Shown: one piece after another, positions 1-7,378 of the stretch | Numbering within the stretch: the first letter of the stretch is position 1 | Layout: each line of letters starts with the position of its first letter | Assembly (NCBI GenBank): GCA_016711225.1 | Contig: JADJTK010000014.1 | Span: 1-14,709, forward strand | Length of the DNA: 14,709 nt | Reading direction: 5' to 3' | From: Opitutaceae bacterium | GTDB taxonomy: Bacteria; Verrucomicrobiota; Verrucomicrobiia; Opitutales; Opitutaceae | Notes under the pieces: model-generated | What the model was told of the DNA's origin: nothing | Databases searched by the model: none | What the model saw: only the letters and a program-made list of their open reading frames with translations | Position numbers and translations under genes: made by a program

Positions 1-1886
1 GATAGGCGTAATAACCAGCCGAGTAGCTGTTGGCGAAAAGGTGGGAGAAGTAGGTGGAGCGGTAGCGCGGGGGCACCGCGCTGCAAAATCCACCCCGCCC
101 GTTGCAACGCCGCGGGCCTCGAAGGCGACCACCCGTCAGCCGCGGGCACCTGGGCGGCGGTGACCTGATGCCAAGTCTTGATCGAGCAGGGAGGCGGCAA
201 GGTACTCCGTCGTCGCGAACCCCTGGTTGAAATTTCGCCGCCGCTTCGACCTTGGCGACCAATTCGGCCGGGATCGGCTCGCCGGTCCGATGGTGCTTCG
301 CGTAGTGGGGAGAACCTCCGGCCAGTCCATCCACATCTCGTTCACCTGCGAGGGGAACTCCACAAGTCGCGGGGCACGCTCGTGCCCGAGAAGCGCGGAT
401 ACCGCACCGCGGAAAGATCTGGTGCAGGTTGTGCCCAAACTCGTGGAACGCCGTGTTCACCTCGTCGAAGGTCATCAGCGTGGGCTCGGCGGCGGGGCTT
501 GGGGATGTTGAGATGGTTGCCGATCACCGGACGCGTGCCGAGCAGACCCGACTGGGAAACGTAGGCGTTGGCCCACGCCCCGCCGCGCGCTTGGACGGAC
601 GCGCATACCAGTCGACGATGAGCAGGGCCATCGCCGAGCCGTCGACATCGCACACCTCGAAGGTGCGCGTGTCGGGATGATAGCGCGGCAGGTCGGTGCG
701 CTCCTTGAAGTGATCCCATAGAGCCGCGTGGCTGCGTAGAAACGCCGTCGACCAGCACCCGGTTGGCCTCGAAATAGGGACGCAACTGGTCCTCGTCGAA
801 GGCGTAGCGGCCCGCGCGGACCTTCTCCGAATAGAACGCCCAGTCCCAGGGCTCCGAGCAGCGAGCCGGGGGTCTCAGCGGACATGAGGCTTCTGGATAT
901 CGCCGGCCTCCTCCGGGCATTGGCCACCGCCGCCGGGGCCGGGCGGGCGAGCAGACCATTCACCGCGTCGGCGGTGCGGGCGGTCTGGTCGGCCAGCGCG
1001 AAAGCGGTGATTGGCGTACCCAGGAGCAGCGCCCGCTCGGCGCGCAGCCGGGCGATGGCAGCCACTGCGGCCCGGTTGTCGAACTCACCCCGATGGAACC
1101 ACGCGCCACCGAAGCCCGGTGGATGCGCTCACGCAGGCGGTTGGCCAGCTGGCCGAGGGCCGGCTGGCCCGTTGTATTTACAATTCAATTGGAAACTGCC
1201 CCTCGTGCCCGGCCGCCTTGGCCGCGGCCGCGGCGGCGACGATGGCATCCTCCCCCATCCTCCAATTCCGCGCGCGTCTCGACGAGGACGGCGGCCGCGT
1301 TGGCCTCTTTCAGCACATTCTGGGAAAAGGAGGTCTGCAGCGTGGCGAGCTCGGCATTGAGCGCGCGCAATTTGGCCTGTTCGGCCTCGCCCAGCTTCGC
1401 CCCGGCGCGACAAAATCGGTATGGCAACGCTCCAGCAAACGCGCCGACTCGGAATCGGTGCCAGCTCCGCCCGCCGGGCATGGAGCGCATCGATCCGGGC
1501 GAAAAGCCGGGGATTGAGGCGGACGGCATCGGCGTGGGCTGCGAGCCTGGGGGCCATTATCCTTCTCGATGGCCTGAAGCTCGCGATTGGTGTTGGTGCC
1601 GTTGAGACCGTCAAAACCCGATCCACACCGTCGAGCAACTGGCCGGCACGTTCAGTGCAACGACAGTGTTCTCGAAGGTCGGCTCCGCCGGGTTGCCGGC
1701 GATGGCGTCACTTCGCGCAGGTTCTCGAGCATGCCCTGCGCATAGGCCGAGCGAAAATGCTCATCGCGCACCAAATCGAAACGCGGGTAGCCGAACGGCA
1801 AATCGCTCGGAACCAGCAGCGGGTTGTCGGCCGCCAGGCCGGTGACCGCCAACCCGACGACCCCGGGGCCGCCATCACCAAAGCAT
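1..1886 (-). pseudogene. dcp: Secreted M3 family peptidyl-dipeptidase (Dcp-like), multiply frameshifted and partial at the left edge
   Basis: Zinc metallopeptidase of family M3, expected to release dipeptides from peptide C-termini, probably in the periplasm. Family segments appear in the correct order across all three minus-strand frames: AADNPLLVPSDLPFGYPRFD (about 1780-1850), NAELATLQTSFSQNVLKEAN (about 1310-1370), WDWAFYSEKVRAGRYAFDED (about 790-845), GAWANAYVSQSGLLGTRPV (about 530-585), the zinc motif HEFGH (431-445), VEFPSQVNEMWMDWPEVL (about 310-365, with the Glu expected as third zinc ligand) and FNQGFATTEYLAASLLDQ (about 175-230). The segment YFSHLFANSYSAGYYAY runs off position 1, so the C-terminus lies outside. 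A hydrophobic stretch before AADNPL looks like a signal peptide. The start near 1875-1886 is uncertain because a frame break falls inside that signal region. Each segment is well conserved locally, so the breaks may be sequencing indels or recent decay. Confidence is high for the family and low for whether the gene is functional. Confidence 0.85.
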
Positions 1887-2370
1887 GACCACGCGAACGA
1901 AGCCCTGAACGGTGGCTCGCTGACGCAGGAGGGACTGGCGCATAGGGTCGAGGCGACGGGGAACGGAGTCTTCGCGGAGTATGGGGTACGAGCAGAGTAG
2001 ATGCCATCGCAGCCACGACAAGAGCGAAGGCTACCAAACCCGCATCCCTGAGGCGCCTGGGGCCGCCCGGTTTCGGAGCGGCCGAAGGGCGGTTTTTCCC
2101 AAATCCCTTTACCACCCCGGTGAGGCGGCTCATCCGCCACCACGGCAGGCACCCTGCGCTCGGCCCAGGTATCCATCCGTGCGAAGCTCGCCCGGCACCA
2201 CTTGTTACTTGGACCTTCCAGCCCCTTGCCCCTTCATCTTTCTGGCCTCTGCCACCAGTCCCCTTCCGGCTACGGTCCCCTTGTCCCTTCCCCCCTTGGT
2301 ACTTGTTACTTATCCCTTGGTACTTGTTACTTGTCCTTCGTTCCTCCCGTACGCCCTGCCCCCTTCCGTC
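1887..2370. other. Intergenic region between the M3 peptidase and dtd; no convincing gene
   Basis: About 480 bases between the divergently arranged peptidase and deacylase genes. Open frames cross it on both strands, but they read as low-complexity or arginine- and proline-rich peptides and match no family I recognise. The half nearer dtd (about 2200-2345) is pyrimidine-rich and contains a 21-base tandem repeat, listed separately. The promoters of both neighbours should lie here, but I cannot point to a convincing -35/-10 pair. Confidence 0.5.
2294..2335. repeat. Two tandem copies of a 21-base pyrimidine-rich unit
   Basis: Two adjacent 21-base units (2294-2314 and 2315-2335) begin CCTTGGTACTTGTTACTT and differ at one base near the end (ATC versus GTC). 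A partial third copy, CTTGTTACTTGG, lies about 90 bases upstream near 2202. The array ends 35 bases before the dtd start codon. Its function is unknown. It resembles slippage-prone intergenic micro-repeats rather than a protein-binding operator. Confidence 0.75.
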
Positions 2371-2875
2371 ATGCGCGCCGTTGTCCAACGCGTTTCCTCC
2401 GCCAGCGTCACCGTCCCGGCTCCTCTTAGCGGAAACCCTTCGCTACCGCCAACCGCGCCCCTGCCGCCCGACGCTGAGACCACCGGCCAGATCGGCCCCG
2501 GCCTCCTCGTGCTTCTCGGCTTCCACCCGCCGACACCGGAGGCCGACGGCCAATGGCTCGCCGAAAGCTCGTGCGCCTGCGCATCTTCGAAGATGAGGCC
2601 GGCCAGATGAATCGGTCCGTTCAGGACATCGCCGGCGACATCCTCGTGGTCAGCCAGTTCACCCTATTCGCCAGTACGCGCAAAGGCACGCGCCCGTCCT
2701 TTAACGACGCCGCCAAACCCGAACTCGCGATTCCCCTCTACGAACGATTTGTCACCCAGGCCAGTGCCGCTCTCGGCAGGCCCGTGGCCACCGGTCGTTT
2801 CGGCGCAATGATGCAGGTGTCCTCGTCAACGACGGTCCCGTCACCCTGCTGATCGACACCAAGTTGCGCGAATAG
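2371..2875 (+). pseudogene. dtd: D-aminoacyl-tRNA deacylase (D-Tyr-tRNA(Tyr) deacylase), split by two apparent 1-base losses
   Basis: Dtd is a cytoplasmic dimeric enzyme that hydrolyses D-aminoacyl-tRNAs, and glycine mischarged on tRNA-Ala, to protect translation. The gene begins MRAVVQRVSSASVTV at ATG 2371 and continues with IGPGLLVLLGF in one frame. It then shifts at 2564-2566 into a second frame containing KLVRLRIFEDEAGQMNRSVQ and the family motif SQFTLFASTRKGTRPSF. It shifts again near 2821 into the third frame, giving VNDGPVTLLIDTKLRE and stop at 2873-2875. The conserved SQFTL and GPVT motifs that build the active site are both present. Restoring one A (GAAAAG) and one C (TCCCTC) rebuilds a family-typical protein of about 167 residues with a slightly long insert after residue 15. 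Both losses are homopolymer contractions, so sequencing error is likely and the gene may be intact in the organism. It is convergent with the next minus-strand gene. Confidence 0.88.
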
Positions 2876-2891
2876 CCCAAACTACTCCTGG

Positions 2892-2919
2892 TCGTTCTCC
2901 TACTCTCGTTCTCCTACTC
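2892..2919. repeat. Two perfect tandem copies of a 14-base unit
   Basis: The unit TCGTTCTCCTACTC occurs at 2892-2905 and 2906-2919 without mismatch, and a partial third copy (CGTTCTC) follows. It lies directly after the dtd stop in a pyrimidine-rich stretch, in the space between two convergent genes. No function can be read from it. The stretch lacks the hairpin expected of a terminator. Confidence 0.75.
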
Positions 2920-2957
2920 GTTCTCTTTGTCTTTCCGCTCCCCGTCTTTCCGGTCCG

Positions 2958-2983
2958 CGTAGCGAAACTCGCCAGAGTTTCGT
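2958..2983. repeat. Dispersed hairpin repeat, copy 1
   Basis: A 26-base element whose core is an 8-base-pair stem: CGAAACTC (2963-2970), loop GCCA, GAGTTTCG (2975-2982). The same 26 bases with a single difference in the loop (C to T) recur at 6812-6837. This copy sits between the convergent dtd and membrane-protein genes, 51 bases past the end of the latter. The size and intergenic position suggest a REP-like element. It could also stabilise 3' ends of transcripts, but no T-run follows on either strand. Confidence 0.75.
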
Positions 2984-3034
2984 CCGGCGTTCGCCGATCG
3001 CGCACCGCCGGGGATGCCCCACGCAACCTCCGCC

Positions 3035-4198
3035 TTAGCGCCCCCCCACGGGAACAGCCCCGGCGGGTACCACCTGCCCCGGTTCGCCGAGCGCAACCAC
3101 AGGACCTTGTCCGCGGACCACCAGCGCGATCCGCTTCCCCAACGGATCAAGGAGACAAATCTGATCGTCCCCGAGCTGGAAGAGCACCAGGTTCCCCTTG
3201 AGGTGAGTGGCATTGCGCGCGAGCCACTGGACGAACGGCGTTTCCAATGAAAACCGGAGCTTCGCATCTGGGTCCGTACGACTAGCCGTGATGCCCTCAA
3301 CTGGCCAAAAGCCTACCCGCATGGACCACGGGCTCTCGACTCCGAGCTTTCCCACCTCGCCAAAGTTGTACCACGACACATCGAGCTCTTGTCCCTCGAG
3401 TCCGCGCATCCGCTCATCCACAGCGGCCTTCAAAGCAAAATCCTCCGCACCGGCACAATTCTCGGTTTGTTCCCGATTCCCGTTCATCTGGATGGCTGTG
3501 AGATCAAACGTCCCTCTCGCGCCCTGCCGCACATACAGCCTGTCTTTGTGGTCGACCGCCCCAAGCGTCGCGACCCGCTCCTGCCGTGCTCCGGTGAGGT
3601 CGCTCCGCATCACATCCCCGGCCGTCGTCAGATAGTAGAGCGCATACTCCGGTGACGGTTGCAGCTCCTCCGCTCGCATCACGCTCACGCCGGTCAGCAA
3701 GCTCGTGCCGCTGGCTAACCAATACCATCCAAAGAGCAACGGATAGCTGATCGCATTCACCAATAGGACCCCCTTGGCCGCCACTCGCCATCCATTCGGC
3801 CGTCGTCCGAGTGCCAAGCGAACCATCGGGTACTCGACCACCAAGGTCACCACAAAGGCCAGCGCGACAAACGTCCAAAACCACGGCCGCAGATTTTCGA
3901 TGTTAGCGGGAACACGTAAGGCCAAGCCTTCAAGCAGCGTCGCCCCACCCACCCAAGCAGAGGCATAGTTCGCCACGATCATCGCGCCAACCGATCGTCC
4001 CCGACGGAGGCCGAACAGAGCCGAGAGCACCAGCCCTTCGCCTAATCCGATAATGGCATTGCCAAACAATAGATGGAGCATCTTTGCCCAAATGAGTGGG
4101 GTGCCTGCATTCGCCCACGCGACGCTCGGAACGACAAGGCACAGAACGGCAAGAATCATCCAGCGATGGCGCGACAAGCAAATACGAGGATTGGCCAT
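3035..4198 (-). CDS. Unrecognised protein with five N-terminal hydrophobic segments and a soluble C-terminal domain
   Basis: I do not recognise the family. From ATG at 4198 the product has 387 residues. A signal-like segment (about 14-31, MILAVLCLVVPSVAWANA) is followed by four further hydrophobic segments: about 35-62 (MLHLLFGNAIIGLGEGLVLS), 68-92 (AMIVANYASAWVGGATLLEG), 103-128 (FWTFVALAFVVTLVVEYPMV) and 138-165 (VLLVNAISYPLLFGWYWLAS). The remaining 220 residues are polar, with many short strand-like stretches, a motif EYALYYLTTAGDVMRSDLTG and a DKDRLYVRQ-like stretch that could be beta-rich; it is probably extracytoplasmic or cytoplasmic domain material, topology not resolvable here. The open frame extends upstream to 4534, but the extra residues are charged and low-complexity, so I prefer 4198; ATG at 4228 is an alternative. 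The gene is divergent from the acyl-CoA dehydrogenase and convergent with dtd. A run of seven C close to the stop (3041-3047) could hide an indel. Confidence 0.7.
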   Translation of the reverse strand: MANPRICLSRHRWMILAVLCLVVPSVAWANAGTPLIWAKMLHLLFGNAIIGLGEGLVLSALFGLRRGRSVGAMIVANYASAWVGGATLLEGLALRVPANIENLRPWFWTFVALAFVVTLVVEYPMVRLALGRRPNGWRVAAKGVLLVNAISYPLLFGWYWLASGTSLLTGVSVMRAEELQPSPEYALYYLTTAGDVMRSDLTGARQERVATLGAVDHKDRLYVRQGARGTFDLTAIQMNGNREQTENCAGAEDFALKAAVDERMRGLEGQELDVSWYNFGEVGKLGVESPWSMRVGFWPVEGITASRTDPDAKLRFSLETPFVQWLARNATHLKGNLVLFQLGDDQICLLDPLGKRIALVVRGQGPVVALGEPGQVVPAGAVPVGGR

Positions 4199-4380
4199 CC
4201 CCCGACCATGGTGGCCAGCTGTATTCATGCAAGTCCGCCGACACCGGGCTCCTGCTCTCTCGTAGCCAAATTTGCCGAGAATCTCATCTGCAACCCTCGC
4301 TTTGGTCCCACCCGACCTTTGCCTGACAGGTCCCATACCCGGATCCGCGGCCCTCGAGTCTCCCCGCTCCCTCCGTCCCC

Positions 4381-4419
4381 GCGGCGAAGCCGCCTCAGGT
4401 TTCGCGCCGCGCGAAACCT
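4381..4419. repeat. Pair of adjacent hairpins upstream of the acyl-CoA dehydrogenase
   Basis: GCGGC-GAA-GCCGC (4381-4393) is a small 5-base-pair hairpin. It is followed four bases later by a perfect 10-base-pair stem, AGGTTTCGCG (4397-4406), loop CCG, CGCGAAACCT (4410-4419). The TTTCG/CGAAA core resembles the stem of the dispersed repeat at 2958 and 6812, though the sequences are not otherwise the same. No T-run follows, so a Rho-independent terminator is not supported. Confidence 0.6.
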
Positions 4420-4457
4420 CCGCACTTCTGCATTCGACGTTCTTCGCTCTGCGATTT

Positions 4458-4486
4458 TGATGGCCCGCCGCCGCCCGCCTATGCCT
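4458..4486 (+). promoter_or_regulatory. Candidate sigma-70-type promoter for the acyl-CoA dehydrogenase
   Basis: TTGATG (4458-4463) and TATGCC (4481-4486) are separated by 17 bases, and transcription would begin near 4493, about 50 bases before ATG 4546. The match to TTGACA/TATAAT is only partial, and in a high-GC genome such pairs arise by chance, so this is a weak call. Confidence 0.3.
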
Positions 4487-4545
4487 TAAACAACGTCTGC
4501 GCCGCGCGCCCCTTCGCGCCGCGCCCCCCACCAATCTCCTTCTCC

Positions 4546-6756
4546 ATGGACAACAAGCCCGCCTCGCAGCCCCGCCCCACCATCCAGACGCTCCCCGGCG
4601 ACGACGTGCGCCAGATCTGTGGCGCTTCGGCGACCCGCTACGACATACAGATGCTCGTACAGTCCACCCGCAGCGTGGCCCGCGGCATGGTCGCCCAACT
4701 CGTCGCCCAAGGTGCGCGCAACACCCACGAGTGGACCCCGGAAAAGAACGCCCTGCTCAAGGCCTACGACGACGCCGGCATCACCACCTGCTTCATGGAC
4801 CCCCACCAGGGCGGCTTCATCGAAGGCCCCAAGAACCTCGTGCTCTCCCTCGTCTGCCTCGAACTCGCCTGGGTCGACGCCGGCGCCGCCACCGGCTCGC
4901 TCGCCGGCAACCTCGCCCTCTCCCCCATCCACGAACGCGGCACGCCGGAGCAGCGCGACAACTACATGAGCAAGTGCGTACCTCCCCAGCCCGGCGAGGA
5001 CCGCAAGATGTGGCGCGGCGCTTTCGCCCTCACCGAGCCCCTGCCCTATGTCGGCGTCGAGACCGGCCTGCTCTGCGGCAAGGTTCGCATCGCCGAGTGG
5101 CAGGAAGGCCAGGAGCCCATGCTCCACGTCGACAAGCGCGCCCGGTTCATCACCAACATGGGCTTCGCCAACTTCGCCACCGTCGCAGTTGATACCGCTG
5201 ATGCGCGCATAAAATCCAGCTGCGTGATCATCCTGGAGGAAACCGACCCCGGCGTCTTCGACCGCGGCGCGCCCACGCACAAGATGGTGCACCAGCTCTC
5301 CTCCACCAACGACCCGGTCTTCAACATGACCGTGCCCGCCTCCCGCATCATCGGCGGCTACACCGTGAAGGACGGCGTGATCATCCCCAAGTATTCGCAC
5401 GGTGAGATCATCGAGGCCGTCTTCCGCCGCACCCGCGTGCCGGTGGGCGTCATGACCTCGGCAAAACTCCTCTCCGCGGTGGAGCCGGTCATCCGCTACC
5501 AGCGCCCCCGTTTCCGTGGCGCCGCCAGCGTCAACCCCGGCACCCCCCGCTTCGAGCTCGGCCTCCAGCAGAAGGAGGATTGTCTCCAACGCCTCGTGGA
5601 CATCTGGGCCACCGGCGAGGCCGGCGCCTCCCTCGGCCTGGCCACCGCCCGCCTCTTCGACCAGCTCGACCCGATCGAGAAACTCAAGGACGCCAAGTTC
5701 GCCGAGCAGGGCATCGTCACCGGCATGCAGCAGATGAAGGCGTTCCGCGCCCTCACCAAGCCCGCCCTCGAGTTCCTCGAACTCGACGCCAAGCCCGAGG
5801 CCGACCGCGACGCCATCCGCTACGAGACCCTCAAGGCCGACGCCCTCGTCCAGTATCTCATCCTCGACGCGCAGGCCAACGTGCTCTGCCCCGCCACCAA
5901 ACTCTGGAACACCGGCCACGGCGCGACGATGATGCGCGAGGCCGTCGCGCTCATGGGCGGCTACGGCATCACCGAGGATTGCCCCGGCTTCCTCGGCCAG
6001 AAGTGGATGGACGCCCAGCTCGAGGCCACCTACGAGGGCCCCGAGGCCGTCCAGCGCCGCCAAATTTCGGTGACGATGACCAACGAGGTCTTCCTCGCCT
6101 GCCTGCGCCTCTGGATCCGCCAGCTCCGCGCGATCGCCGTGAGCCATCCCGAGACCGGCGCCGGCACCCTCGCCCCCGCGATGGACCTCTGGCTCTGGAC
6201 CCTCGAGCACCTCCAGACCGCCAAGGACACCACCGGCGCCAAGCTCTACTCGGGCAACCGCCACGGTGTGGTCTTCCCGTTGTGCGACGCCCTGTGCTGG
6301 CTGCTCGCCTCGCGCCAGCAAATCCTGGACATCCTCGAACTCGAGGCCAAGGGTCCGCAGAGCGCCACCGTCGCCGAAGGCCTCGCGGGCTACGTGAACT
6401 TCTTCTCCGATCTCGCCGCCGTGCAGGCGGCCACCGCCGCCGGGCAGGCTTCGCGCCTCTGCGCCGAGCTGGTGTATGGTTTCGGTGCCCACGTGAACGG
6501 CACCGAGCCGGTCGTCAACGAGGCCTTCGCGCAACTCCGCGCGAAGATCGACGTGCGCCTCGCCGGCAGTGCGGTGGCGTTCTTCCGCGCGCCGCCGCCG
6601 CGCCCCCCTCGAAGGGGATCGCCGCCGACACCCCTCGCCCAGGTGATGATCACGAAGCGCCCGACTACCCGGCGTAAGCGAGGCTTTCGAGGTAGGGATG
6701 GCGCCTCGCACTCTTCGCTGCGAAGGGTGCATTGGCGCCGTCCGGTTCCGCAGTAG
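4546..6756 (+). CDS. Long acyl-CoA dehydrogenase (FAD-dependent), C-terminus probably frameshifted; natural end likely 6677
   Basis: Catalyses FAD-dependent alpha,beta-dehydrogenation of an acyl-CoA, the first step of beta-oxidation, passing electrons to an ETF-type carrier. The ATG at 4546 begins MDNKPASQPRPTIQTLPGDD. The middle domain has the family signature FALTEP (Thr163-Glu164-Pro165). The C-terminal helical domain has GGYGITEDCPGF and YEGPEAVQRRQ, in which Glu497 aligns with the catalytic base of the YEGT motif (here YEGP). About 200 residues follow that motif, giving some 710 residues against roughly 380-600 for ordinary members, like other long-chain forms with an added helical domain. 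The open frame runs to 6756, but after LAGSAVAFFR (about 6590) the sequence becomes proline- and arginine-rich. Mixing frames restores SKGIAADT, LAQVMIT and EAPDYPA ending at 6677, which looks like the true tail. The likely electron acceptor is the ETF-QO-like gene at 7873. Substrate chain length cannot be told. Confidence 0.9.
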   Translation: MDNKPASQPRPTIQTLPGDDVRQICGASATRYDIQMLVQSTRSVARGMVAQLVAQGARNTHEWTPEKNALLKAYDDAGITTCFMDPHQGGFIEGPKNLVLSLVCLELAWVDAGAATGSLAGNLALSPIHERGTPEQRDNYMSKCVPPQPGEDRKMWRGAFALTEPLPYVGVETGLLCGKVRIAEWQEGQEPMLHVDKRARFITNMGFANFATVAVDTADARIKSSCVIILEETDPGVFDRGAPTHKMVHQLSSTNDPVFNMTVPASRIIGGYTVKDGVIIPKYSHGEIIEAVFRRTRVPVGVMTSAKLLSAVEPVIRYQRPRFRGAASVNPGTPRFELGLQQKEDCLQRLVDIWATGEAGASLGLATARLFDQLDPIEKLKDAKFAEQGIVTGMQQMKAFRALTKPALEFLELDAKPEADRDAIRYETLKADALVQYLILDAQANVLCPATKLWNTGHGATMMREAVALMGGYGITEDCPGFLGQKWMDAQLEATYEGPEAVQRRQISVTMTNEVFLACLRLWIRQLRAIAVSHPETGAGTLAPAMDLWLWTLEHLQTAKDTTGAKLYSGNRHGVVFPLCDALCWLLASRQQILDILELEAKGPQSATVAEGLAGYVNFFSDLAAVQAATAAGQASRLCAELVYGFGAHVNGTEPVVNEAFAQLRAKIDVRLAGSAVAFFRAPPPRPPRRGSPPTPLAQVMITKRPTTRRKRGFRGRDGASHSSLRRVHWRRPVPQ
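6708..6730. terminator. Hairpin downstream of the acyl-CoA dehydrogenase
   Basis: GCACTCTTCG (6708-6717) pairs with CGAAGGGTGC (6721-6730) over 10 base pairs with one G-T wobble and a three-base loop. It falls 31 bases after the proposed true stop at 6677. There is no T-run, so it may be a transcript-end stabiliser or a simple repeat rather than an intrinsic terminator. Confidence 0.4.
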
Positions 6757-6811
6757 GCCAGCGTGCTTGCACGCGCCGGTTCCGGGCTCCGCGTTTCGGG
6801 CCGGGCTTCCC

Positions 6812-6837
6812 CGTAGCGAAACTCGCTAGAGTTTCGT
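6812..6837. repeat. Dispersed hairpin repeat, copy 2
   Basis: Identical to 2958-2983 except for one loop base. The stem is CGAAACTC (6817-6824), loop GCTA, GAGTTTCG (6829-6836), with shared flanks CGTAG and T. The sequences outside the 26 bases differ between copies, which marks the element as a discrete unit rather than part of a longer duplication. Confidence 0.75.
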
Positions 6838-6883
6838 GTATGGGGTCCGGGGATTTTCGATTTCGCGCCGTACGCACAACCGT

Positions 6884-6946
6884 GGTCCGCTGCTTCAGCA
6901 CGGACCGCTCGATGCAAGCAGCACGCGATGGTGTCGCTCGCGTGCT
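6884..6946. repeat. Two consecutive inverted repeats
   Basis: First, GGTCCG (6884-6889) and CGGACC (6901-6906) flank an 11-base loop. Second, AGCACGCGA (6920-6928) and TCGCGTGCT (6938-6946) are perfect 9-base arms around a 9-base loop. Neither is followed by a T-run. Together with the hairpins at 6708 and 6817 they form a series of four inverted repeats in about 240 bases. Confidence 0.5.
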
Positions 6947-7140
6947 ACCGCGCGCCCGGGATGAACGTACCACATGAAACCCACGCCAGCGGATGGATCG
7001 GGTTGCCCCCAAAGTGATCGCCGCTGTCGCCAGCTCCCAGATCACATTCCACCCCGCCTAACTCCGCCCTCAATCCTGCGTCCCGGCCCCAACGCCGCAC
7101 TTGCGCCCAGATTCGCCTCGGGCACAGTCGATCCCTGCCG

Positions 7141-7378
7141 ATGAAACTACCAGGAATTCGACATCGATTATTTCCAGGACGAAGACGGTATCTTCACCGC
7201 GAAGGTCCCCGCGATCCGCGGCTGCATCGCTTGGGGCAAGACATTGGAGGAGGCCTATAGAAACGCCATCATCGCCATCGAGAGCTGTCTCGAGGCCCGA
7301 GACCTCGTCGCGGCCAAGAAGCCCCGGAAGCCGCGCTACTCCGGAGTGAACGTATACCGTCGGCAGGTTCATGCCTAA
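7141..7378 (+). CDS. hicB: HicB-family antitoxin, start codon region frameshifted
   Basis: HicB antitoxins bind and neutralise the HicA mRNA interferase. The reading frame from 7151 gives QEFDIDYFQDEDGIFTAKVP, then GCIAWGKTLEEAYRNAIIAI and a basic tail, about 75 residues, ending TAA at 7376-7378. This is the compact HicB fold (DxDYFxDxDGxFxAxVPxxxGC, then TxEEAxxNAxxAIE). The only nearby start, ATG 7141, is out of frame by one base, and the coding frame has an in-frame TGA just upstream at 7142-7144. Losing one A from ATGAAACTAC would give MNYQEFDIDYF, so an extra base in the A-run is the simplest explanation. No C-terminal helix-turn-helix or ribbon-helix-helix domain is present, so autoregulation through HicB DNA binding is not evident. 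Its end overlaps the hicA start by 8 bases. Confidence 0.8.

Larger units (their letters stand above)
4199..4545. other. Divergent intergenic region with hairpins and a candidate promoter
   Basis: About 350 bases separate the minus-strand membrane protein from the plus-strand acyl-CoA dehydrogenase. No coding segment here looks like a real protein. The stretch 4381-4419 holds two consecutive inverted repeats (listed separately). A -35/-10-like pair facing the dehydrogenase lies at 4458-4486. Confidence 0.5.
6757..7140. other. Gene-free, hairpin-rich stretch between the acyl-CoA dehydrogenase and hicBA
   Basis: About 380 bases in which no frame looks like a real protein. It contains copy 2 of the dispersed hairpin repeat (6812-6837) and two further inverted repeats (6884-6906 and 6920-6946). 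The remainder, 6947-7140, shows no structure I can name. The hicBA promoter should lie there, but no clear -35/-10 pair is visible. Confidence 0.5.

Noticed and set aside
2294..2335. CRISPR array
   Set aside because: Only two directly abutting copies with no spacers and no cas genes nearby.
2564..2824. Programmed ribosomal frameshifting in dtd
   Set aside because: Two shifts would be needed, there is no known precedent in this family, and no slippery heptamer with a stimulatory structure is apparent; homopolymer loss explains both.
4199..4534. N-terminal extension of the membrane protein up to 4534
   Set aside because: The extra 112 residues are charged and low-complexity, precede an obvious signal-like helix, and overlap the twin hairpins.
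4486..6732. Minus-strand open frame of 748 codons opposite the acyl-CoA dehydrogenase
   Set aside because: It is rich in Gly, Ala, Glu and His with no recognisable motif, and it mirrors a strongly family-like plus-strand gene; a usual shadow in high-GC DNA.
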